In this document: one piece after another, positions 1 through 6,109 of the stretch
How the letters are laid out: each line of letters begins with the position of its first letter
Position numbering within the stretch: position 1 is the first letter of the stretch
Assembly (NCBI GenBank): GCA_025927935.1
Contig: JAICKM010000066.1
Span: 1 to 16,011 of the forward strand
Source of the DNA: Chloroflexia bacterium
Lineage (GTDB): Bacteria; Chloroflexota; Chloroflexia; QHBQ01; JADMIH01
DNA: 16,011 nucleotides
Direction of reading: 5' to 3'
Made by a program: the position numbers and the translations under genes
The notes under the pieces: generated by a model
Databases searched by the model: none
Seen by the model: the letters and a program-made list of their open reading frames with translations, nothing else
Told to the model about the DNA's origin: nothing

Positions 1-152
1 TCGACCCGGTGATCAAGCTGGCCGCGCAGTACCCGGTCCTGAGCTTGACCAGCCACGAGCCGACGCTGGAAGAAGCGTTCCTGGCCTACTATCGGCCGGA
101 TGGCGTCGCGCCCGCCGTGGAGGCGGAGAAGGAAGCCAGCCATGTTGCGTAA
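1..152 (+). CDS. ABC transporter ATP-binding protein, C-terminal end only (partial)
   Basis: The reading frame is open from the window edge (first full codon at base 3) to the TAA at 150-152, giving the last 49 residues of a protein whose start lies outside the window. The tail contains LTSHEPTLEEAFLAYY, which matches the usual end of ABC-2 type exporter ATPases, where a 'PsLEeiFl' segment follows the nucleotide-binding domain. Walker motifs would lie upstream and cannot be seen. The stop codon lies inside the start of the permease gene (11-nt overlap), so the two are almost certainly co-transcribed and translationally coupled. The assignment rests on the short tail plus the permease next to it. 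Confidence 0.8.
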   Translation, partial: DPVIKLAAQYPVLSLTSHEPTLEEAFLAYYRPDGVAPAVEAEKEASHVA

Positions 153-1776
153 CATCTTTCTCAAGACCCTGCGCGACAACCGCTGGGGCATCCTGGCGGT
201 GGGCCTGGGGTTGGGCCTGGTCCTGCTGGTCACGATCACGTCGTATCCGTCGCTGTTTACCGGCAGCGCAGCCGAGCGAGCGCGCCAGACCGCGGAATTC
301 TCAGCACTCCTCAAGTCTTTCGGTGCGCTGCTTGGTGAGGCGGTACCCATCGACACCATTGGCGGCTTCCTGACCTTTCGCAGCCTGGGCTTTTTGCCGG
401 TGCTGGTGGGGCTGTGGGCGGTGATCGTCGCCGCCGGGCTGATCCGGGGTGAGGAAGAGCAAGGCGCACTGGATGTGCTGCTCACGACGCCGCACGGGCG
501 CCCGGCCGTGTTCGGGCAAAAGGTAGCGAGCATGGGCCTGGGCCTCGTGCTGATCCTGGTCCTGATGGGCGCGTGCATCGTCGCCGGGGTGGCTGCCATC
601 AACGATACGATGCCCTTCGACCGGATCGTGGCGGCGCTGGTCAACATGGGCCTGATCACGGCCTTCTGGGCGGCGCTTGCCCTGGTGCTCGCGCAACTGG
701 TGGCGGTGCGGCGCACGGCCTCGACGATCACGGGCGGCATGCTGTTCCTCACCTTTGTGCTGGATAACGTGCTGACCGGGATCGACAGTCTGAAGGGTGT
801 GGCCTGGGTGCTGCCGTTCCACTATTACTCCGTCAACAAACCGCTGGTGCCGGGCCGGGCGCTAGAGTATGGCGCGGGCACGGTGCTGGCCGTGGGTACC
901 GTGGTGCTGCTGGGGTTGGCGCTCTGGATGTTCGTGCGGCGCGACGTGGGCGCCGTGTTCCCCCTGCTGCCGGCTCGCCAGACGGCGAACCGGGGCGGGA
1001 GCCTGGCGCTGCTGGGTTCGATCTTCAGCAAGACGCTGCGCGACCTGATCGGGCCAACCTTGGGCTGGGGGCTGGCGCTGGCGGCTCTGGGCGCGTTGCT
1101 GGTGGCCGTGGCGAACGAGGCCGTGGCGCCCATGCGTGACGTGATTCGCAACGTGGCCTGGCTCGGCGCGCTGTTCGGGGATCTGGCGACCACCGAGGGC
1201 TACCTCTCCAGCTTCATGGATGGGGTGCTGCCCCTGTTCCTGGCTTTCTTCGCCGTGATCCAGATCGCCAACTGGGCCGGCGACGAAGAGAGCGGGCGGA
1301 TGGAGTTGCTGGTGAGCGAGCCGGTGCCGCGCTTGCAGATCTTGCTGGCCCGCTACGGCGCGATCGTGTGCAGCCTCGTGGGCATCCTGGTAATCCAGGG
1401 CGTCACGTTACTCGGTACCGCCGCCCTGACGAATACGGCACTGGATGCCGGGCGTGTGGTGGGCTTCCTGTTCGGTATCGGCGTGCTCGTGCTGGTGGTG
1501 CTGGCCTTTGGCCTGGCGGTCGCCACCTGGCTCAAGCAGCCCGGCCTGGCCGTGCCGATCACCGGGGGGGTGCTGATCATCATGTACTTTGTCGATCTGC
1601 TGGGCGGCTTCTTCACCTGGCCGGAAGCGGTGCGCGATCTGTCGATCTTCCACCTCTATGGCCGGCCCCTGGTCGAAGGGCTGGCTTGGGGCAACCTGGC
1701 CGTGCTGGTGGTGGCGGCGCTGCTGCTGGCCGGGGGCAGCCTGGCCGGGTTCGCCCGGCGCGACATCGCCAAGTAG
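142..1776 (+). CDS. ABC-2 type exporter permease, internally duplicated (about 12 membrane segments)
   Basis: This 544-residue, very hydrophobic protein is the membrane half of an exporter whose ATPase ends at 152. I chose ATG 142 over an in-frame start at 100 because 142 overlaps the ATPase stop and gives a natural N-terminus (MLRNIFLKTLRDNRWG), whereas the longer form adds an Arg-rich stretch that is out-of-frame ATPase sequence. The two halves are homologous: IFLKTLRD near residue 5 recurs as IFSKTLRD near residue 294, and GEEEQGALDVLLTTPHGR in half one matches GDEESGRMELLVSEPVPR in half two. Each half has about six hydrophobic segments. Length and duplication fit the TnrB3/COG3559 'polyketide antibiotic exporter' group. 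The substrate cannot be told from sequence; an antibiotic or lipid export role is only a family-level guess. Confidence 0.85.
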   Translation: MLRNIFLKTLRDNRWGILAVGLGLGLVLLVTITSYPSLFTGSAAERARQTAEFSALLKSFGALLGEAVPIDTIGGFLTFRSLGFLPVLVGLWAVIVAAGLIRGEEEQGALDVLLTTPHGRPAVFGQKVASMGLGLVLILVLMGACIVAGVAAINDTMPFDRIVAALVNMGLITAFWAALALVLAQLVAVRRTASTITGGMLFLTFVLDNVLTGIDSLKGVAWVLPFHYYSVNKPLVPGRALEYGAGTVLAVGTVVLLGLALWMFVRRDVGAVFPLLPARQTANRGGSLALLGSIFSKTLRDLIGPTLGWGLALAALGALLVAVANEAVAPMRDVIRNVAWLGALFGDLATTEGYLSSFMDGVLPLFLAFFAVIQIANWAGDEESGRMELLVSEPVPRLQILLARYGAIVCSLVGILVIQGVTLLGTAALTNTALDAGRVVGFLFGIGVLVLVVLAFGLAVATWLKQPGLAVPITGGVLIIMYFVDLLGGFFTWPEAVRDLSIFHLYGRPLVEGLAWGNLAVLVVAALLLAGGSLAGFARRDIAK

Positions 1777-1779
1777 GGG

Positions 1780-1798
1780 CGGGCGCCGGGGGCGCCCG
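1780..1798 (+). terminator. GC-rich hairpin just after the permease stop, possible terminator
   Basis: CGGGCGCC pairs with GGCGCCCG (8 bp) around a GGG loop, starting 3 nt after the permease stop codon. Its position suggests transcription termination or 3'-end protection for the exporter operon. There is no following T-run, so it is not a canonical intrinsic terminator. Confidence 0.4.
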
Positions 1799-1840
1799 TC
1801 AGGCTTCTGCGCGCAACGAGGGGCATCCGGGCGCACGACC

Positions 1841-1938
1841 AACCTAACCCCCCGGCCCCCTTCCCGCCACGGGAAGGGGGAGACATACGGAAGGCCAATT
1901 TCCCCTCCCTGCCGCGCGGAGGGGTCGGGGGAGAGGTT
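1841..1938. repeat. 98-nt C/G-skewed imperfect inverted repeat (dispersed-repeat-like)
   Basis: The ends are inverted relative to each other: AACCTaaCCCCCcGgCCCC at the left and the reverse complement AACCTctCCCCCGaCCCC at the right. Inside are two nested hairpins: an 11-bp perfect stem at 1856-1880 (loop CCA) and a 7-bp perfect stem CCCCTCC/GGAGGGG at 1902-1924. The left half is C-rich then G-rich, and the right half repeats that pattern. It resembles short non-coding palindromic elements that I recall being scattered through Chloroflexota genomes. Only one copy is in this window, so dispersal is not shown here. Confidence 0.6.
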
Positions 1939-1970
1939 GCCCGCCCACCGGGATGTATAATCATGGGGTA

Positions 1971-1986
1971 CACCCGGCGCCGGGTG
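1971..1986. repeat. Perfect 16-bp palindrome
   Basis: CACCCGGCGCCGGGTG is identical to its own reverse complement. It could be a protein-binding site or part of a repeat. It lies 10 bp after a TATAAT (1956-1961), but no convincing -35 accompanies that box. Function unknown. Confidence 0.4.
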
Positions 1987-2005
1987 CGCCAAACGCAACC
2001 TGCCG

Positions 2006-2041
2006 GCGCGGTGGCTGTAACCGGAGTAGCAGCCACCGCGC
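2006..2041. other. Strong stem-loop, 12-bp perfect stem with 12-nt loop
   Basis: GCGCGGTGGCTG (2006-2017) pairs perfectly with CAGCCACCGCGC (2030-2041), leaving the loop TAACCGGAGTAG. The next bases are TCGTTCGTT, too poor in T for a classical terminator. A further small pairing CGCTC/GAGCG (2039-2058) overlaps its right arm and would compete with it. It may be a transcription-end structure, a fragment of a repeat, or a structured RNA. Confidence 0.5.
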
Positions 2042-2105
2042 TCGTTCGTTAAAGAGCGGGGAACCTGGCATCATCTCGCAACAGAACCATTGAGTACTTC
2101 TTCAT

Positions 2106-2184
2106 TGTCATGCTGAACGCAGTGAAGCATCTCGTCTCCGTAGCTACCAAACGAGACTCTTCGCTCCGCTCAGAGTGACAAGTA
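2106..2184. repeat. 75-nt dispersed palindromic repeat, copy 1
   Basis: The arms TGTCATGCTGAACGCAGTG... and ...CGCTCAGAGTGACA are imperfect inverted repeats ending in TGTCA/TGACA. A second copy lies at 10895-10973. The right arms of the two copies (2151-2184 and 10940-10973) agree at 33 of 34 positions, while the left arms are clearly more divergent. The consensus (GTCATTCTGAGCG...GAAGAATCTC) is one I recall from intergenic regions of many Chloroflexota and other bacteria. It sits immediately before the ribosome binding site of the gene at 2222. Confidence 0.75.
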
Positions 2185-2221
2185 CAACTGGACGCTGTAT
2201 TGAGTAACAGGAGGTTTGCCG

Positions 2222-2755
2222 ATGCGCTACCAAATCCGTGAGCGGTTCTTCCGCCTGGGGGAGGACTCCGATATCACCGACGACCAGGGCCGGCCCGTCT
2301 ATCACGTTGACGGCAAGGTCTTGACCCTGCATAACACCCTTATTATGCGCGACATGGCGGGGAACGAGGTCGCCAAAGTCGAGCGGCAACTGATCGCCCT
2401 CCGCCCCACGTATCATATCAGCCGACCGGGCGCCGCCTCGGCGACGGTTCGTAAGCATCTCATCAGCCCTTTCGTGGACCGCTTCACGATTGATCTGCCC
2501 GGTCCTCACGACCTGAACGTGACCGGGAGTCTCTTGGAGCACGAGTACACCATCGCCCGCGACGGGCGGACCGTGGCGGTGGTCTCGAAGCACTGGATCA
2601 GCCTCACCGAAACCTACGGCGTGGACATTGCGGAGGAGGAGGACGACGTACTTATCCTGGCTAGTACCCTGGCCCTCGACCTGGCCCAGGACCGGGAACG
2701 TGAGGAACGTGAGGAGCGCGAGGAACGGCAGGAACGGCGGTCGGATGACGAATGA
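2222..2755 (+). CDS. LURP-one-related (YxjI/Tubby-C-like fold) family protein
   Basis: The product has 177 residues. ATG 2222 is preferred because AGGAGG (2209-2214) sits 7 nt upstream; the in-frame TTG at 2216 would be only 1 nt from it. The pattern is that of the LOR/YxjI family: MRYQIRERFFRLGEDSDITDDQG, then VYHVDGKVLTL, the LxMRDMAGNEVAKVERQL strand pair, LRPTYHI, a later EHEYTIARDGRTVAVVSKHW and a final ETYGVDIAEEEDD...LASTLALDLAQD. These proteins form a 12-stranded barrel around a helix, related to Tubby C-domains and scramblases; the bacterial role is unknown. There is no signal peptide. After residue ~157 comes an odd highly charged Glu/Arg tail encoded by a 9-nt tandem repeat. Base composition is more AT-rich than the exporter genes upstream. 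It appears to be a single-gene unit. Confidence 0.8.
   Translation: MRYQIRERFFRLGEDSDITDDQGRPVYHVDGKVLTLHNTLIMRDMAGNEVAKVERQLIALRPTYHISRPGAASATVRKHLISPFVDRFTIDLPGPHDLNVTGSLLEHEYTIARDGRTVAVVSKHWISLTETYGVDIAEEEDDVLILASTLALDLAQDREREEREEREERQERRSDDE
2695..2739. repeat. 9-nt tandem repeat, five units, inside the coding region
   Basis: Five consecutive 9-nt units begin with GGA: GGAACGTGA, GGAACGTGA, GGAGCGCGA, GGAACGGCA, GGAACGGCG. The first two are identical and the rest differ at one to three positions. Being 9 nt long, each unit keeps frame and adds three charged residues (Glu/Arg-rich) to the C-terminal tail of the LURP-one protein. Confidence 0.8.
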
Positions 2756-2770
2756 TCGACCACTAACTAA

Positions 2771-2791
2771 TTGACATAAGCCTGAAATCAC
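2771..2791. repeat. Left copy of 21-nt direct repeat flanking the WD40 gene
   Basis: TTGACATAAG, CT, AAATC and C are shared in the same spacing with 3816-3836 (18 of 21 positions identical, same orientation). The pair brackets the WD40 gene at about 1,045-bp spacing. Confidence 0.6.
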
Positions 2792-2841
2792 TGGATGATT
2801 CGATAACCGCTGCTCACAGTGTTTCAGGGAGGCCAATCATG

Positions 2842-3798
2842 TCACAGCGCCCATAAGCGAACGGTGCCGTCGGCACTACATGAGGCTAGCGTGTGCCCGT
2901 CGGGCGCGACGGCTACGCTCCAGATATGATCGGTATGTCCAGCCAGAGTAGCCAGGAGGCCACCACCGGTTGTCCGCCACCGCCGGATTATGTTGTCCGG
3001 AAACGACCCTACGAGGATGCTCTGCCCATCTAGGGCAAACGCCACGCAGGTTACAGAGGTATCTTGGTCCGGTAGCCGACGTACCAGCGCTCCGTCTTCT
3101 ATCCGCCACAAACGGACTTGCTCTCCGGCGGCCACAGCCACCGTTTGCCCGTCGGGTGAGACTGTCAGGTCGAATACCGTCTCCCAAGCCTTCCACCGGC
3201 GATCCCGCCAGGTATGGATCAAGGACCAATCTAACGCACGCCACAAATACAAACTGGGGCCGCTAGTACCTACCAAGACCTTGCCGCCTGCTGCGAAGGC
3301 TAAGCGCAACGATCCGGCCAGATTGGCGATGCGCATCGTGTGCAGCAACCGGCCATCGGCCACATGCCAGATCTGGATCGCTCCATTGGGATTTCCTGTA
3401 ACTAATACTTGTCCGTCGGGGGCAAATGCCAGCGTATACGACTCCGGAAGCTGGTGGAGAAGCGCACCATCCTGCACGCGCCGTAATTGCACATGATTCT
3501 GCTCATCAGCAGCGGCCAGGATCTGTCCGTCGGGAGAGAATGCGATGATATCTACACTCACATCGTTCGTGAAGTGGGCCAGTTGCTTAGGCTCTGTAGC
3601 CGAGTAGAGATAAACTCCCTGAGATGTACCGAGTGCCAGCAGGCGACTATCAGGAGAGTAGCCAAGTCCGTAGATGGGCACACCAGTTGCCCAGCAGTCG
3701 CGGGCGGTCTGCTGAACGGGCGGTTCGGCGGGCGATGATCGAAGTGATTCTACGGGACTGATCCAGTCCCGTAGGATGTGACGTAACGACTTGCTCAT
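2842..3798 (-). CDS. WD40 repeat protein, single seven-bladed propeller
   Basis: The product has 318 residues. The in-frame ATG at 3822 has no ribosome binding site, while ATG 3798 has AAGGA 7 nt upstream, so the shorter form is chosen. After about 40 N-terminal residues, seven WD40 units follow, recognisable by SPDG/APDG turns and strand-d W or Y residues: YSPDSRLLALG...VYLYS, FSPDGQILAAA...VQLRR, FAPDGQVLVTG...IQIWH, FAAGGKVLVGT...LYLWR, VSPDGQTVAVA...VRLWR, FALDGQSILVG...IRRWR, and VAPDGHTLASC...VRLWAL. Seven blades make a complete closed propeller. There is no signal peptide, membrane segment or fused catalytic domain, so it is probably a cytoplasmic protein-interaction scaffold. The gene is visibly more AT-rich than the liu genes and is bracketed by direct repeats, which hints at acquisition. 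The partner is unknown. Confidence 0.85.
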   Translation of the reverse strand: MSKSLRHILRDWISPVESLRSSPAEPPVQQTARDCWATGVPIYGLGYSPDSRLLALGTSQGVYLYSATEPKQLAHFTNDVSVDIIAFSPDGQILAAADEQNHVQLRRVQDGALLHQLPESYTLAFAPDGQVLVTGNPNGAIQIWHVADGRLLHTMRIANLAGSLRLAFAAGGKVLVGTSGPSLYLWRALDWSLIHTWRDRRWKAWETVFDLTVSPDGQTVAVAAGEQVRLWRIEDGALVRRLPDQDTSVTCVAFALDGQSILVGSFPDNIIRRWRTTGGGLLATLAGHTDHIWSVAVAPDGHTLASCSADGTVRLWAL

Positions 3799-3805
3799 AA
3801 GTTGA

Positions 3806-3810
3806 TCCTT
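3806..3810 (-). promoter_or_regulatory. Ribosome binding site deciding the WD40 start
   Basis: On the minus strand AAGGA lies 7 nt before ATG 3798. No comparable site precedes the upstream in-frame ATG at 3822. Confidence 0.6.
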
Positions 3811-3815
3811 AGCGG

Positions 3816-3836
3816 TTGACATAAGTCTTAAATCGC
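3816..3836. repeat. Right copy of 21-nt direct repeat flanking the WD40 gene
   Basis: Same orientation as 2771-2791, with mismatches only at positions 11, 14 and 20. It overlaps the plus-strand promoter-like sequence at 3816-3844. Confidence 0.6.
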
Positions 3837-3844
3837 ACTAGAAT
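3816..3844 (+). promoter_or_regulatory. Near-consensus sigma-70-like promoter pointing right
   Basis: TTGACA (3816-3821), exactly 17 nt, then TAGAAT (3839-3844) match the housekeeping consensus at 11 of 12 positions. Downstream on the plus strand there is no gene until 4288, so a transcript would first run antisense through the whole VOC gene (3886-4281) and then enter the SGNH lipoprotein gene. The left direct-repeat copy keeps the TTGACA but has no -10, so this could be coincidence within a repeat. Confidence 0.4.
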
Positions 3845-3885
3845 GGAAGCAAGCGAGATGGGGCGCCGCCGGACTGCGTGGGGAT

Positions 3886-4281
3886 CTATTCGCCTACTTG
3901 CTCCGCATACGCGGCGATCTCGACGAGGTTGCCGTCGGGGTCGCGGATATAGACGGACTGCATGGGACCGAGGGCGCCGGTGCGCGGGACGGGGCCTAGC
4001 TCGACGGGGACGCCGCACGCCTGGATGTGGGCGACGACGGCGGCGAGCGGGGTGCGGGTGATCAGGCAGAAGTCGCCGGTGCCGGGGGTGGGGTCCGCGA
4101 TCTGGGGTTCGATCTGCCGGCCCAGACGATGGAGGTTGATCTTTTGCCGGCCAAACGCGAGCGCGGTGCGCCCCTCTCCGAAGGTGATCACCTCCATGCC
4201 GAGCACACGGTGGTAGAAGGCGGAGGTCGCCTCCACATCGCGCACGGTCAGGACAAAGTGGTCGATGCGCTCGATTTCCAT
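3886..4281 (-). CDS. VOC (glyoxalase/bleomycin-resistance fold) protein, GLOD5-like
   Basis: The product is a 131-residue single-unit VOC protein. AAGGAGG lies 9 nt before ATG 4281. The N-terminal IDHFVLTVRDVEATSAFYHRVLGME is the classic first beta-alpha-beta unit, followed by INLHRLG and a C-terminal YIRDPDGNLVEIA. Probable metal ligands are His8, His51 and Glu121, so a working metal site is likely. The order and spacing resemble glyoxalase-domain-containing protein 5 and bacterial 'VOC virulence' proteins rather than true glyoxalase I. The substrate is unknown. It may be co-transcribed with the WD40 gene 87 bp downstream. Its start lies 6 bp from the start of the divergent SGNH gene, so any promoter must lie inside that gene. 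Confidence 0.88.
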   Translation of the reverse strand: MEIERIDHFVLTVRDVEATSAFYHRVLGMEVITFGEGRTALAFGRQKINLHRLGRQIEPQIADPTPGTGDFCLITRTPLAAVVAHIQACGVPVELGPVPRTGALGPMQSVYIRDPDGNLVEIAAYAEQVGE

Positions 4282-4287
4282 GCTGTG

Positions 4288-5421
4288 ATGCCTCCTTGGA
4301 TGCGGCTGTTCGTGGTGATAGCCGCGCTGATGCTGCTGTTTGTGCTGCCGGGCTGTGGCCCGTTCGCAAATAACCCCGCCGCGCCCGCTACCCCAATTGG
4401 CCGGGTGTCCCTGGCGGCTCCGGCGACCACCCGCGTTGCGCGGGAACGATCCCTATCGGTCAGCCGCACGATTGGCGATGCATCGGCGGCGCCGCCCGCG
4501 CAAGCGACGGTCGCGGCGCCCGCGACCGTGCCGCCCACGGCGACGAGCACGCCGGATGTGCCTGTGCCCACGGCGACCAGCACCCCGCCGCCGGTGGCGC
4601 CCACGCCGCGCCCGCCGGGGCCGCCGTTGGGCCGGTTCGACGCCGTGACCAAGGCGCGGCTGCGGGCCATCTGGCAGGCGGGGCAGGCGCGGGGCCGCCG
4701 CCCCAACGTGCTGGCGAAGGTGGGCGACAGCATCACCGCGTCCGGCTCGTTCCTCGCGGACGTGGGCGACGGGCGGGCGGTGCTGGGCAACCACCGGGAG
4801 CTTGCCCCTATTATCGCCTATTACCGGGCCGCACGGGTAGATCGCAGCGAGGGCCGCGCGCACAATTCGCTGAACCGCCGCAGCCTGGCGGCGAAGGCGG
4901 GGTGGATGGGGTCGGATATCCTGGGCATCCATCCGGGGCGGCCCGTGGTGAAGCCGTCGCCGTTGCAGCAGGAGTACGGGGCGATCAACCCCTCGGTGGC
5001 GCTGATCATGTTCGGCACGAACGACATCGATCAGACCGGGGTGGACTTCTTCAGCAGCAACCTGACAGCCATCGTCCATACGAGCATTGATGCCGGGATC
5101 ATCCCCGTGCTGAGCACCATCCCCGACCGCATGGACTACCCGCAGGCGGCGTACCGCACGGCGCCGTTCAACGACGCCATCCGCGACCTGGCCGCGCAAG
5201 AACACCTGCCGCTGATCGAGTACTGGGCGGCGATGCGGCAGCTACCGAACAACGGCCTGGGCAGCGACATGGTCCACCCCAGCATCTACCCCGGCCACGG
5301 CTCCGTCACGTTCACCGCCAAGGGGCTGCGCTACGGCTGGAACCTGCGCAACTTCCTGACCTTGCAGATGCTGGCCCGGCTCAAGGCGGTCGTCATCGAC
5401 AACGGGCTGCCGGAGCCGTAG
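4288..5421 (+). CDS. SGNH/GDSL-type hydrolase, predicted lipoprotein
   Basis: The product has 377 residues from ATG 4288 (373 if ATG 4300 is used; neither has a clear ribosome binding site, and 4288 gives a more normal n-region). A hydrophobic segment ends in LPGC, a lipobox with Cys23, so the protein should be lipid-anchored outside the membrane. Residues ~60-115 are a Pro/Thr/Ala-rich linker with repeated PTATSTP. The catalytic domain shows VGDSIT (Ser148), MFGTNDID (Asn245) and SDMVHPS (Asp327, His330), which are blocks I, III and V of SGNH hydrolases; a block II glycine is less clear. The likely reaction is ester hydrolysis, such as deacetylation of extracellular polysaccharide, but the substrate is inferred only. 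An open frame continues upstream to 4027, but this is antisense to the VOC gene. Confidence 0.85.
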   Translation: MPPWMRLFVVIAALMLLFVLPGCGPFANNPAAPATPIGRVSLAAPATTRVARERSLSVSRTIGDASAAPPAQATVAAPATVPPTATSTPDVPVPTATSTPPPVAPTPRPPGPPLGRFDAVTKARLRAIWQAGQARGRRPNVLAKVGDSITASGSFLADVGDGRAVLGNHRELAPIIAYYRAARVDRSEGRAHNSLNRRSLAAKAGWMGSDILGIHPGRPVVKPSPLQQEYGAINPSVALIMFGTNDIDQTGVDFFSSNLTAIVHTSIDAGIIPVLSTIPDRMDYPQAAYRTAPFNDAIRDLAAQEHLPLIEYWAAMRQLPNNGLGSDMVHPSIYPGHGSVTFTAKGLRYGWNLRNFLTLQMLARLKAVVIDNGLPEP

Positions 5422-5483
5422 GCGCTCACCGGCGCTGCATATACCCACAATGCAATACCAGACTGGAAAGGGAAGAGGTGAAA

Positions 5484-6086
5484 ATGGCACAGCCATCCCC
5501 ATCAACGTGGCCGCTCGTGACCGGCCTTTTGGTCGAACATGCGCGGGGAACCGACCAGCGCTTTTATTGTATTTATCAGCTAACCAGCATGACCGGTGAT
5601 GTACTATACGGGACTACACGCCTCTGGACCTTGCAGGCGTTTCGGCTTTCGTGGTCGGACATCTCGCCCGAGTTACTCACGGATTGGCAATATTTCTCCA
5701 CCTTGGTCGCAGCACGACAGTCGATGGGTAATCTCACTAACGAAGAACGCGGTATTGAACCGTTCGAGTACGACAAAACCCGCTATACCGCGGAGCCGGA
5801 ACGGCACTATTGTCTGTGCTGTGGGTACAAGACGATCGAGGGCTATAAGACGAATTTCGGTTATACGAAGCCGCCTGAAACATATGCGATCTGCGAAATC
5901 TGCTTTTGGCAGGATGATTCCGTGGCGTACAGCCACCCGGACGAAGTGATTGGACCGAACCGGGTGTCGCTCCAGCAGGCACAACGCAATTTTCTGGAGT
6001 TTGGTGCTTGCGAGCGCCGAGTATTACGCTTTGTGCGCCGGCCCAACGATAACGATGTGCGCGATCCTAACTGGAAGCTGCTGTAA
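5484..6086 (+). CDS. Protein with C-terminal CPCC-type cysteine-rich domain, unknown function
   Basis: The product has 200 residues. ATG 5484 is chosen because GAGGTGA just upstream is a good Shine-Dalgarno; the in-frame GTG at 5478 lies inside it. The first ~100 residues (LVTGLLVEHARGTDQRFYCIYQ...) match nothing I recognise. The C-terminal half has YCLCCGYKTI, then YAICEICFWQDD, GPNRVSLQQAQRNFLEFGACE and RDPNW, the pattern of the 'Cysteine-rich CPCC' family (PF14206), with two CxxC-like pairs likely to bind zinc. Here the eponymous CPCC reads CLCC. No signal peptide or membrane segment is seen. Base composition is more AT-rich than neighbouring genes, suggesting accessory origin. It lies 62 bp after the SGNH gene and converges with mocA. 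Confidence 0.7.
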   Translation: MAQPSPSTWPLVTGLLVEHARGTDQRFYCIYQLTSMTGDVLYGTTRLWTLQAFRLSWSDISPELLTDWQYFSTLVAARQSMGNLTNEERGIEPFEYDKTRYTAEPERHYCLCCGYKTIEGYKTNFGYTKPPETYAICEICFWQDDSVAYSHPDEVIGPNRVSLQQAQRNFLEFGACERRVLRFVRRPNDNDVRDPNWKLL

Positions 6087-6109
6087 GCGCGATAGGTGCA
6101 ATCAACCTC

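Larger units (their letters stand above)
1777..2221. other. 445-bp gene-free region dense in inverted repeats
   Basis: No credible gene lies here. From left to right it holds a hairpin directly after the permease stop (1780-1798), a 98-nt C/G-rich inverted repeat (1841-1938), an isolated TATAAT at 1956-1961 without a matching -35, a perfect 16-bp palindrome (1971-1986), a perfect 12-bp-stem hairpin (2006-2041), a weaker CGCTC/GAGCG pairing (2039-2058), a 75-nt dispersed palindromic repeat (2106-2180) and the ribosome binding site AGGAGG (2209-2214) of the next gene. No clear promoter for the gene at 2222 could be picked out. Confidence 0.75.

Noticed and set aside
1963..2052. 29-codon reading frame starting two bases after a TATAAT
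   Set aside because: It has no ribosome binding site, the TATAAT is too close for even a leaderless transcript, and the frame is explained by the palindrome and hairpin sequences it crosses.
1841..2180. CRISPR array or tRNA in the repeat-rich gap
   Set aside because: The repeats are of different types, not regularly spaced, and no cloverleaf or anticodon arm could be traced.
2175..2203. GTGACA-17-TATTGA as a promoter for the LURP-one gene formed by the end of the dispersed repeat
   Set aside because: The -10 is poor and the implied start site would fall on the ribosome binding site.
2144..2836. 230-residue open frame on the minus strand
   Set aside because: It lies antisense across the LURP-one gene and into the dispersed repeat; the plus-strand product has clear family features and a strong ribosome binding site.
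3843..4061. Arg-rich 72-residue frame just after the 3816-3844 promoter
   Set aside because: It has no ribosome binding site, a low-complexity composition, and overlaps the VOC gene on the other strand.
4027..4287. N-terminal extension of the SGNH protein by an open frame back to 4027
   Set aside because: The extension is antisense to the well-supported VOC gene, and the lipoprotein signal sequence begins at 4288/4300.
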